From JBBSVE01 sp038233815 (GTDB taxonomy: Bacteria; Pseudomonadota; Alphaproteobacteria; Rhodobacterales; Rhodobacteraceae): a stretch of DNA of 9,405 nt. The translations under genes and the position numbers were made by a program. Location of the stretch: the NCBI GenBank assembly GCA_038233815.1, contig JBBSVE010000116.1, positions 1 to 9,405 on the forward strand. The letters run 5' to 3'. The notes beneath the pieces are model-generated. The model searched no databases, had not been told where the DNA came from, and saw nothing but the letters and a program-made list of their open reading frames with translations. Below, piece after piece: positions 1 to 5,632 of this stretch (position 1 is the first letter of the stretch; every line of letters starts with the position of its first letter).

Positions 1-179
<179 letters not shown>

Positions 180-272
180 GTAAGTACCTCATTCATTGGG
201 CGGGTCGGTCGCTGCCGGGATATCGCTACCCGCGGCGCGGTCCCGACCGCCGTTGTTGTCGATCGTCGCAGG

Positions 273-295
273 CGCTTGAGCGGTTGGCTCAGGCG
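273..295 (-). promoter_or_regulatory. Stem-loop across the groES stop codon
   Basis: On the groESL transcript the bases complementary to 295-287 and 281-273 can pair as a 9-position stem (CGCCTGAGC with GCTCAAGCG, one C-A mismatch) around a five-base loop CAACC. The groES stop codon lies inside the left arm. No U-run follows, so it is not a standard intrinsic terminator. Its position between groES and groEL fits an RNA processing or stability element, or partial attenuation that sets the GroES:GroEL ratio. The pairing is seen directly; the role is inferred. Confidence 0.4.
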
Positions 296-600
296 GCCTT
301 GGCGACGGCGGGGATGTCGAGAATGCCCATGATGTCGGACTCCTTCATGATGAGGAGCTCCTCGCCATCGAGCTTCACTTCGGTGCCCGACCACTTGCCG
401 AACAGGATGCGGTCGCCGGCCTTCACGGACGGCGCGATCAGCTCGCCCGAGTCCTTGCGCGCGCCTTCGCCGACGGACACGATCTCGCCTTCCGCGGGCT
501 TCTCTTTCGCGGTATCGGGGATGATCAGTCCGCCCTTGGTCTTCTCTTCGCCTTCGATGCGACGCACCAGCACACGGTCATGCAGCGGTTTGAATGCCAT
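289..600 (-). CDS. groES: 10 kDa co-chaperonin GroES
   Basis: GroES forms the heptameric lid of the GroEL chamber in the cytosol. The 103-residue product starts MAFKPLHDRVLVRR, the family signature at the N terminus. It continues with the mobile GroEL-binding loop (EEKTKGGLIIPDTAKEKP, about residues 18-35) and ends in the conserved IMKESDIMGIL segment. It is slightly longer than the ~97 residues of E. coli GroES, as in many alphaproteobacteria; the extra residues are a short alanine-rich tail (AVAKAA). The start is supported by a GGGAG ribosome binding site about 9 bases upstream (near 610-614). It is the first gene of the leftward groES-groEL operon, and its roughly 64-base leader starts inside the CIRCE operator. 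Expected control is repression by HrcA at CIRCE and induction on heat or protein-folding stress. HrcA itself is not in the window. Confidence 0.98.
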   Translation of the reverse strand: MAFKPLHDRVLVRRIEGEEKTKGGLIIPDTAKEKPAEGEIVSVGEGARKDSGELIAPSVKAGDRILFGKWSGTEVKLDGEELLIMKESDIMGILDIPAVAKAA

Positions 601-634
601 CTGAGAACACTCCCTTGGTTCCAGGTTGAATCAA

Positions 635-665
635 CGCTGGCACTCACTCATGGCGAGTGCCAGCG
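635..665. promoter_or_regulatory. CIRCE operator (HrcA binding site)
   Basis: A perfect 11-base inverted repeat, CGCTGGCACTC and GAGTGCCAGCG, flanks a 9-base spacer (ACTCATGGC). The core CTGGCACTC-N9-GAGTGCCAG matches the CIRCE consensus TTAGCACTC-N9-GAGTGCTAA in arm sequence and exact spacer length. It lies immediately downstream of the -10 box of the groESL promoter and covers the predicted transcription start (about 664). Bound HrcA would therefore block initiation, and the element is also carried in the 5' end of the mRNA. Confidence 0.96.
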
Positions 666-670
666 CGCTT

Positions 671-699
671 GACCTAAGCGCCCTCCGACCCACTGTCAA
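671..699 (-). promoter_or_regulatory. groESL promoter (sigma-70 type)
   Basis: Read leftward, the -35 box is a perfect TTGACA (complement of 694-699), followed by a 17-base spacer and a -10 box TAGGTC (complement of 671-676). The predicted start near 664 falls inside CIRCE. A -10 box of the C-rich RpoH type is not apparent, so housekeeping-sigma transcription with HrcA repression is the simplest reading. The -10 hexamer is a weak match. Confidence 0.75.
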
Positions 700-765
700 G
701 CGGGCGCACTTGGACGCCTTGGCAAGGTATGACACCCTGCCCGCATCGCCGCGAAAGGAAGCCGC

Positions 766-1755
766 ATGATCGTTCTCCGGACCCTCTGGCTCGCCCTTGC
801 CACGCTGCTCGCGGGCGGCACCTGCGTGCGCGCCGCCTGTTCGGGCGACGACCTGATCGCGGCCCTGCCGGAGGCGCAGCGCATGGCGCTCGACGCGGCG
901 GCCGATAGCCAGCCCTACGCCGAAGGGAACCTCTGGCGTGCGACGAAAGGTGCCATGACGGTCACGATGGTCGGAACTTACCATCTGGCCGATCCCCGGT
1001 TCGATCCGGTCATGGCGCGGCTTGAACCCCGGATCGACACCGCCCGGACCTTGATGGCCGAGGCGGGGCCGGTGGAGGAGGATGCGCTCAGGCGCTATCT
1101 GGCCCTCCACCCCGACGCCTTCACCGGGCCGAGCCTGCAACTGGACCTGTCCGACGCGGACTGGACCCGGCTCGCGTCGGCGCTGACCGCGCGCGGCGTT
1201 CCGGCCGCCATCGGGGCACATTTCAAGCCGTGGTATCTCTCCGCCCTCCTCGCCATGCCGCCCTGCCTTGCGGTGGTGGAGGCTGCCGGGAACGGGCTCG
1301 ACCGCCGCATCATCGCCTACGGTGCGGCCCGTGACATGCCTTTGGTAGCGCTGGAATCGTGGCAAACGGCGCTGCATGTCTTCGATGCCTTTTCGCGCCC
1401 CGAGCAGATCGAGATGGTGCGGCAGGCGCTCGACCTCGATGATCGGTCCGAGGACATGATGGCCACCATGACCGACGCTTATTTTCGTGAGGACAGCCGC
1501 CGTCTGTGGGAGTTCCAGCGCATGATGGCGGGGGATCTGCCCGGCGCGGACGAGAGCGCCGTTGCGCGCGACTATGACCGGCTGGAACGCTCGCTGATGA
1601 CCGAGCGGAACGAAGCGTGGATCCCCGCAATCGAGGCGGCGGCGGTGAAGGGCCCGGTGTTCGCCGCCTTCGGCGCGCTGCACCTGTCGGGGGAGACGGG
1701 CGTGCTCAACCTCCTCCACGACCGCGGATGGCGCCTGGAACGCCTGCCGTTCTGA
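766..1755 (+). CDS. TraB/GumN family protein, exported
   Basis: A 329-residue protein of the TraB/GumN (Pfam TraB) family. The biochemical role of the bacterial members is not settled; some are proposed metalloproteases and some sit in polysaccharide clusters. Two histidine motifs at opposite ends mark the family: GTYH at residues 70-73 (MVGTYHLADPRFDPVMARL) and GALH at 303-306 in a C-terminal GALHLSGETGVLNLL block that ends DRGWRLERLPF. The first ~24 residues (short charged start, hydrophobic LWLALATLLAGG, then VRAA) look like a Sec signal peptide, so a periplasmic location is likely. An AAGGAA ribosome binding site at 755-760 supports the ATG. The gene is divergent from groES across 165 bases, and no strong promoter of its own is visible there. 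It may also be read with the downstream cluster, although that cluster has its own promoter. Confidence 0.85.
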   Translation: MIVLRTLWLALATLLAGGTCVRAACSGDDLIAALPEAQRMALDAAADSQPYAEGNLWRATKGAMTVTMVGTYHLADPRFDPVMARLEPRIDTARTLMAEAGPVEEDALRRYLALHPDAFTGPSLQLDLSDADWTRLASALTARGVPAAIGAHFKPWYLSALLAMPPCLAVVEAAGNGLDRRIIAYGAARDMPLVALESWQTALHVFDAFSRPEQIEMVRQALDLDDRSEDMMATMTDAYFREDSRRLWEFQRMMAGDLPGADESAVARDYDRLERSLMTERNEAWIPAIEAAAVKGPVFAAFGALHLSGETGVLNLLHDRGWRLERLPF

Positions 1756-1768
1756 CCCCCTCGCCCGC

Positions 1769-1797
1769 GTGACAAGCCCCGGCCCCGCCCCTATAAG
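1769..1797 (+). promoter_or_regulatory. Promoter for the ppaC-ribF-ltaE gene cluster
   Basis: GTGACA (1769-1774) and TATAAG (1792-1797) are separated by exactly 17 bases. Each box matches the sigma-70 consensus at five of six positions, which stands out in this GC-rich sequence. The predicted start near 1804 leaves a leader of about 30 bases to the ppaC ATG at 1834. No operator repeat is evident around it. Confidence 0.7.
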
Positions 1798-1833
1798 CCG
1801 CCCCGAACCACCTCCAATCTGAAGGCCCGCCCC

Positions 1834-2754
1834 ATGACCACTCTCGTTTTCGGCCATACCTCGCCCGATACCGACGCCACCTGTTCCGCGATCATCTGGG
1901 CTTGGTATCTGAACGAGGTGAAGCACGTCCCCGCCCGGCCTGTGCTGCTGGGCGAACCCAACACCGAAGCCGCCTATGTCCTGAAGCGCTGGCACCTGAC
2001 GAAGCCGGAGATCATCGAGGACGTGGCCCCCGGCGACACCTGCGTGATCGTGGACACCAACAACCCCGCCGAACTGCCGCGCTCTCTGGCGCAGGCGAAC
2101 GTGGTCCAGATCATCGACCACCACCTGCTTGCGGGCGGCATCAGCACCCGGACCCCGATAGAGGTCACGATCCGGCCGCTCGCATGCACGGCGACGATTC
2201 TCTGCGACCTGATCGGGTCGGACATGAGCAAGGCGCCCAAGGCCATCAAGGGCGCGATGCTGTCGGCGATCATCTCGGACACGCTCGGGTTTCGCAGCCC
2301 TACCACCACGCCCCACGACCGCGCGGTGGCGGAGATTCTGGCCGACGATCTCGGCGTCGATATCGCGGGGCTGGCCGCCGATCTCTTCGAGGCGAAGTCC
2401 GATGTCTCCGCTTTCTCGGAGGCGGTTCTCCTCCGCATGGACAGCAAGGAATATTCCGTCGCGGGCAAGGAGCTTCGCGTCTCCGTGCTGGAAACGACGG
2501 CGCCCCGCACGCTGCTGGACCGGAAGGCCGCGCTGATGGCCGCGATGCCCGGCGTGGCGGCAGAGGACGGGGCGGACCACGTGCTCCTCTTCATCATCGA
2601 CATCCTGCACGAACAGGCGACGCTGCTGATCCCCGACGATTTCACCAAGGCACTGGCGGAGGCGTCCTTCGGGGTCGAGGTCAAGGGCGACACCGTGGCC
2701 CTGCCGGGCATCCTCAGCCGCAAGAAGCAGATCATCCCCGCCCTGAAGCTCTGA
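1834..2754 (+). CDS. ppaC: Manganese-dependent inorganic pyrophosphatase (family II, DHH)
   Basis: Hydrolyses pyrophosphate to two phosphates in the cytosol, pulling biosynthetic reactions forward. The 306 residues show the full family II layout: GHTSPDTDA at 7-15 (metal ligands H8, D12, D14), a VDxN motif at 73-76 (D74), the DHH triad at 95-97, ISD at 147-149 (D149), K205 in MDSKEY, and the C-terminal substrate-binding SRKKQ at 295-299. The length is close to the ~309 residues of the Bacillus enzyme. One difference is VDTNN where Firmicute enzymes have VDHNE. This family is unrelated to the common Ppa enzyme. A GAAGG ribosome binding site at 1821-1825 supports the ATG, with a strong promoter just upstream. 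It heads the rightward cluster, 13 bases before the HAD gene, and could remove pyrophosphate released by the RibF FAD-synthetase step. No regulatory CBS domains are present. Confidence 0.95.
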   Translation: MTTLVFGHTSPDTDATCSAIIWAWYLNEVKHVPARPVLLGEPNTEAAYVLKRWHLTKPEIIEDVAPGDTCVIVDTNNPAELPRSLAQANVVQIIDHHLLAGGISTRTPIEVTIRPLACTATILCDLIGSDMSKAPKAIKGAMLSAIISDTLGFRSPTTTPHDRAVAEILADDLGVDIAGLAADLFEAKSDVSAFSEAVLLRMDSKEYSVAGKELRVSVLETTAPRTLLDRKAALMAAMPGVAAEDGADHVLLFIIDILHEQATLLIPDDFTKALAEASFGVEVKGDTVALPGILSRKKQIIPALKL

Positions 2755-2767
2755 CGGCATCCGACCC

Positions 2768-3658
2768 ATGACCCGGATCGTTACGACCCTCGCGGAGATC
2801 GCGCGCCCTTATCGCGCGCTCTATTGCGACCTCTGGGGCTGCCTGCATGACGGGGTGGCGCCGTTCCCGGCGGCGGTCGCCGCCCTGCAGGCGTTTCGCG
2901 GCCACGGGCGGGTCGTGCTCGTCACCAACTCCCCGCGCCCCCATGTGGCCGTCGTGGCGCAACTCGACGCCATGGGGGTGCCGCGGGACTGCTACGACGC
3001 GGTTGCAACCTCCGGCGACTGCGCGCAGACCGCGATGCTGATGGGTGCCGTGGGTCGGCGGGTCCACCATATCGGGGTCATGCCCAAGGACGATCTGTTC
3101 TTCACCGGGCACGACGGGGATGCGGCCCGGGTTGCCGCCCGCGAACCGCCCGTTCACCGCGTCCCGCTGGAGGAGGCCGAGGGAATCGTCGTGACCGGCC
3201 CGTTCGACGAAACCGCCGCCACGCTTGACGCCTACCGGCCGGGTTTCGAGGCGGCCATTGCGCGCGGCCTGCGGCTCCTTTGCGCCAATCCCGACATCGT
3301 GGTGGACATGGGCACGCGCCGGATCTGGTGCGCCGGTGCGCTGGCCCAGCTCTATGAGGAGATGGGCGGCACCAGCCTCTATTTCGACAAACCGCATCCG
3401 CCGATCTACGACCTCGCCCGCCGCAGACTGGAAGCGCTGGCGGGGCGGATGCGCGACGAGGACATCCTTTGCGTGGGCGACGGGATTCACACGGATATCC
3501 ACGGCGGCATGATGGAAGGGCTGGACACGCTCTTCGTGACCGAGGGGCTTGCGGCGGGCCTTTTCGGCGATCCCATGGCCCCCGACGCCCATCGCCTCCA
3601 CCCGTGGCTGGAGGGCGAGGCGCGCAGCCCCACCTTCGCAATCGGCCATCTGCGCTGA
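2768..3658 (+). CDS. HAD-superfamily subfamily IIA hydrolase (TIGR01459-like)
   Basis: A 296-residue HAD phosphatase-like protein of the NagD-type (subfamily IIA) group, most like the alphaproteobacterial TIGR01459 set. Motif I is CDLWGCLHDG (residues 20-29): nucleophile D21 is present, but the usual second aspartate two residues on is W23. Motif II is VTNSPRP (T53-N54-S55), the motif III lysine is K208 in YFDKPHPPIY, and motif IV is VGDGIHTDIHGG (D238, D243). The cap lies between motifs II and III, with the conserved CANPD at 172-176. The W at the general acid/base position appears to be typical of this subgroup, as far as I recall, but it makes the chemistry uncertain. Substrate unknown. 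It starts 13 bases after the ppaC stop with no clear ribosome binding site, so translational coupling is likely. Its position two genes before ribF suggests a phosphatase for a flavin or nucleotide intermediate (inference). Confidence 0.88.
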   Translation: MTRIVTTLAEIARPYRALYCDLWGCLHDGVAPFPAAVAALQAFRGHGRVVLVTNSPRPHVAVVAQLDAMGVPRDCYDAVATSGDCAQTAMLMGAVGRRVHHIGVMPKDDLFFTGHDGDAARVAAREPPVHRVPLEEAEGIVVTGPFDETAATLDAYRPGFEAAIARGLRLLCANPDIVVDMGTRRIWCAGALAQLYEEMGGTSLYFDKPHPPIYDLARRRLEALAGRMRDEDILCVGDGIHTDIHGGMMEGLDTLFVTEGLAAGLFGDPMAPDAHRLHPWLEGEARSPTFAIGHLR

Positions 3659-3719
3659 GTTGCAGGGCCCCGCGGAAGGCATTATGCAGGTGCAGCATCA
3701 TGCGGGGCGCGCGGGAGCT

Positions 3720-4157
3720 ATGCTGGACCATCCGAAAGACGACCGGATCTATCTCGAGGATATGAGCGTGGGCCTGTCCCGCGCCATGACGCGGACCGTC
3801 ACGGACGCGGACATCCGGGCCTTTGCGGATGCAACCGGCGACCGCAATCCGGTCCATCTCGACGATGCCTATGCGGCCTCCACGGTGTTCGGCGGCCGGA
3901 TCGCGCACGGGATGCTGACGGCGGGCCACGTCTCGGCGGTGATCGGGGAACGGCTGCCGGGCCACGGGACGATCTATCTGTCGCAGAGCTTCCGGTTTCT
4001 GGCCCCGGTCCGGCCCGGCGACAGCGTGGTGACGACCGTCACGGTCACCGCAATCGACAGCGCGCGCGCCCGTGTCACCCTTGAAACCCGCTGCATGGTG
4101 GGCGATACCACCGTCCTGAAGGGCGAGGCGCTGGTTCTGGCGCTGCGCCGGGGCTGA
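3720..4157 (+). CDS. MaoC-type hot-dog-fold (R)-enoyl-CoA hydratase-like protein
   Basis: A 145-residue single-domain MaoC dehydratase, the family that hydrates trans-2-enoyl-CoA to (R)-3-hydroxyacyl-CoA, as PhaJ does. The signature DATGDRNPVHLDDAYAA is present, with the catalytic pair D41 and H46 at the same five-residue separation as in Aeromonas PhaJ, followed by the conserved GRIAHGML (59-66). The start is uncertain. Homology begins at about IYLEDMSVG, so ATG 3720 (MLDHPKDD) fits best, but its GGGAG at 3713-3717 is only two bases away. ATG 3684 adds 12 residues and has GGAAGG at 3674-3679. ATG 3762 would cut into the conserved start. The gene sits 61 bases after the HAD gene and 65 before ribF, in a probable shared transcript. 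No phaC or beta-oxidation gene is near, so the physiological substrate is open. Confidence 0.88.
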   Translation: MLDHPKDDRIYLEDMSVGLSRAMTRTVTDADIRAFADATGDRNPVHLDDAYAASTVFGGRIAHGMLTAGHVSAVIGERLPGHGTIYLSQSFRFLAPVRPGDSVVTTVTVTAIDSARARVTLETRCMVGDTTVLKGEALVLALRRG

Positions 4158-4197
4158 CGCACCGCGCGCGGGCCGGGGCTATGGGCCGGACGGATGC

Positions 4198-4212
4198 GCG
4201 GGACTGTCCCGC
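4198..4212. repeat. 15-base palindrome just upstream of the ribF ribosome binding site
   Basis: GCGGGAC and GTCCCGC form a perfect inverted repeat around a single central T. As RNA it could make a 6-bp stem with a 3-base loop ending one base before the AAGGGG ribosome binding site at 4213-4218. It may be a protein-binding palindrome, a small translational hairpin, or chance in GC-rich DNA. No FMN riboswitch is present here. Confidence 0.4.
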
Positions 4213-4218
4213 AAGGGG
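4213..4218 (+). promoter_or_regulatory. Ribosome binding site that fixes the ribF start
   Basis: AAGGGG lies four bases before ATG 4223. The reading frame is open back to ATG 4181, but that start has no such site. The first residues after 4223 (MRIYHDW) are where family similarity begins. Confidence 0.6.
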
Positions 4219-4222
4219 CGCG

Positions 4223-5146
4223 ATGCGGATTTACCATGACTGGACAGGCATCGCGCTGGACGACCGCGGAACCTCCGTCGCGATGGGGAATTTCGACGGC
4301 GTCCATCTGGGCCACCGCCATGTCATCGACCGCGCCGCCGCCATGGGCCCGCTCGGCATCGTCACGTTCGAGCCGCATCCCCGCAGCTACTTCGCGCCCC
4401 AAAGCCCGCCCTTCCGCCTGATGAACGCGGAGGCGCGCGCAAACCGGCTGGCAAAACTCGGCGTCACCGCGCTCTTCGAGCTGCCGTTCGACGCGAGCCT
4501 CGCCTCGTTGACGCCGGAGGCGTTCGTGACCGAGGTGCTGCATGACGGGCTGGGTGTCACGAATGTCGTCGTCGGGCGGGATTTCCGCTTCGGCAAGGGG
4601 CGCGCGGGCGGGGCGCCCGACCTTCAGCGGCTGGGTGCTGCACTGGGCATCACCACCGACATCGCAGATCTGGTCGAAACCGGCGGGCAGGAAATTTCCT
4701 CCACCGGTATCCGGGCGGCGCTGGCGCGTGGCGACATGGCGCGGTCGGCGGCGATGCTGGGCCACTGGCACCGCATCGAGGGCCCGGTGATCCACGGCGA
4801 AAAGCGCGGCCGCGCCATGGGCTATCCCACCGCCAACATGGATGTGACCGGCCTTCATCTGCCGCGCGCAGGGGTTTATGCGGTCTGGGTCGACGTGCTG
4901 ACCGGGCCGCACCGGGGGCGTTACATGGGGGCCGCCAACCTCGGCATCCGCCCGATGTTCGGGGAGAACCTGCCAAACCTCGAGACCTTCCTCATGGATT
5001 TCGACGGCGATCTTTACGGCGAGCATCTGTCGGTCGCCTTCGTGGACTGGCTCCGCCCCGAGGTGGCCTTCGAGGGTGTCCCGAAGCTGATCGCCCAGAT
5101 GGACGCCGACTGCGCCCGCGCCCGCACCGTTCTGGAGGGCGCGTGA
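4223..5146 (+). CDS. ribF: Bifunctional riboflavin kinase / FAD synthetase
   Basis: RibF phosphorylates riboflavin to FMN and adenylylates FMN to FAD, releasing pyrophosphate, in the cytosol. The 307-residue protein has both modules. The N-terminal nucleotidyltransferase domain carries GNFDGVHLGH (22-31, with the HxGH-type nucleotide site), RDFRFGKG (119-126) and ISSTGIR (158-164). The C-terminal flavokinase domain carries GYPTAN (200-205, the PTAN metal/ATP motif) and NLETFLMDFDGDLYG (252-266), with E254 as the likely catalytic base. The length is normal. ATG 4223 is chosen over an upstream ATG at 4181 because of its ribosome binding site and family alignment. It follows the MaoC gene by 65 bases, and its TGA overlaps the ATG of the YcgN-like gene by one base, so the pair is translationally coupled. 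The pyrophosphatase at the head of the cluster could consume its by-product. Confidence 0.96.
   Translation: MRIYHDWTGIALDDRGTSVAMGNFDGVHLGHRHVIDRAAAMGPLGIVTFEPHPRSYFAPQSPPFRLMNAEARANRLAKLGVTALFELPFDASLASLTPEAFVTEVLHDGLGVTNVVVGRDFRFGKGRAGGAPDLQRLGAALGITTDIADLVETGGQEISSTGIRAALARGDMARSAAMLGHWHRIEGPVIHGEKRGRAMGYPTANMDVTGLHLPRAGVYAVWVDVLTGPHRGRYMGAANLGIRPMFGENLPNLETFLMDFDGDLYGEHLSVAFVDWLRPEVAFEGVPKLIAQMDADCARARTVLEGA
5134..5138 (+). promoter_or_regulatory. Ribosome binding site inside ribF for the YcgN-like gene
   Basis: A perfect GGAGG within the last codons of ribF lies seven bases before ATG 5146, an ideal spacing. It favours this ATG over the GTG at 5143 directly in front of it, and indicates direct re-initiation by ribosomes finishing ribF. 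Confidence 0.75.
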
Positions 5147-5610
5147 TGTCGAAGAAAGACCCCGCCCCCCGCCCGCGCTTCTGGGAGACGGTGCCGCTCC
5201 GCTCCATGACGGGCACGGAGTGGGAGATGCTCTGCGACGGCTGCGGCAAATGCTGTCTCAACAAGCTGGAGTTCGAGGATACGGGGGAGTTGGAGTTCAC
5301 CCGCATCGCCTGCCGCCTGCTCGACGGGGAAACCTGCCGTTGCAAGCACTATGAAACCCGTCACCGGTTCGTGCCCGAATGCGTGAGCCTGACGCCGGAA
5401 AAGCTGCCGGACGTCGCGTGGTGGCTGCCCCGGACCTGCGCCTACCGCCTGCTCCACGAAGGCCAGCCGCTGGAACCGTGGCACCCGCTGCTGACGGGCG
5501 ACCCCGAAAGCACCCACCGCGCCGACATTTCCGTGCGCGGCTGGACGATCCCCGAAACCGAGGTCGACGAGGAGGACTGGGAGGATTACACCCTGCCCGG
5601 ACCCCTCTGA
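5146..5610 (+). CDS. YcgN/UPF0260 family cysteine-cluster protein
   Basis: A 154-residue member of the UPF0260 (YcgN) family, whose function is not established. It starts with a basic, proline-rich stretch and FWETVPLRSMTGTEWEMLCDGCGKCC, the family hallmark. The CxxCGKCC cluster (C30, C33, C36, C37) is followed by C56, C64, C66, C79 and C98, giving nine cysteines in the first hundred residues. That pattern suggests metal or iron-sulfur binding, as proposed for CxxCxxCC proteins generally. The C terminus is acidic (EVDEEDWEDY). No signal peptide or membrane segment is present, so it is cytosolic. A perfect GGAGG supports ATG 5146, and TGATG overlap with ribF implies coupled translation. Placement directly behind ribF invites a link to flavins or redox cofactors, but that is inference only. 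Confidence 0.9.
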   Translation: MSKKDPAPRPRFWETVPLRSMTGTEWEMLCDGCGKCCLNKLEFEDTGELEFTRIACRLLDGETCRCKHYETRHRFVPECVSLTPEKLPDVAWWLPRTCAYRLLHEGQPLEPWHPLLTGDPESTHRADISVRGWTIPETEVDEEDWEDYTLPGPL

Positions 5611-5632
5611 CCCAGACCGGAGCCTGACCCCC

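Noticed and set aside
700..765. A promoter for the GumN-family gene (TTGGAC at 710-715 with TATGAC at 728-733)
   Set aside because: The spacer would be only 12 bases, and no better-spaced -10 box is present. A sigma-54 pattern was also considered, but the GC doublet spacing does not fit.
631..2769. A 712-codon open frame on the minus strand
   Set aside because: It is the antisense of the GumN-family and ppaC genes, which both have clear family motifs and ribosome binding sites. The translation is Arg/Gly/His-rich with no recognisable domain, typical of a mirror frame in GC-rich DNA. It would also cross the CIRCE region.
4158..4222. FMN riboswitch before ribF
   Set aside because: The spacer is only 65 bases and lacks the conserved multi-stem RFN pattern; only a short palindrome is present.
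4181..4222. Earlier ribF start at ATG 4181
   Set aside because: No ribosome binding site precedes it, and the extra 14 residues (MGRTDARDCPARGA) do not resemble the RibF N terminus.
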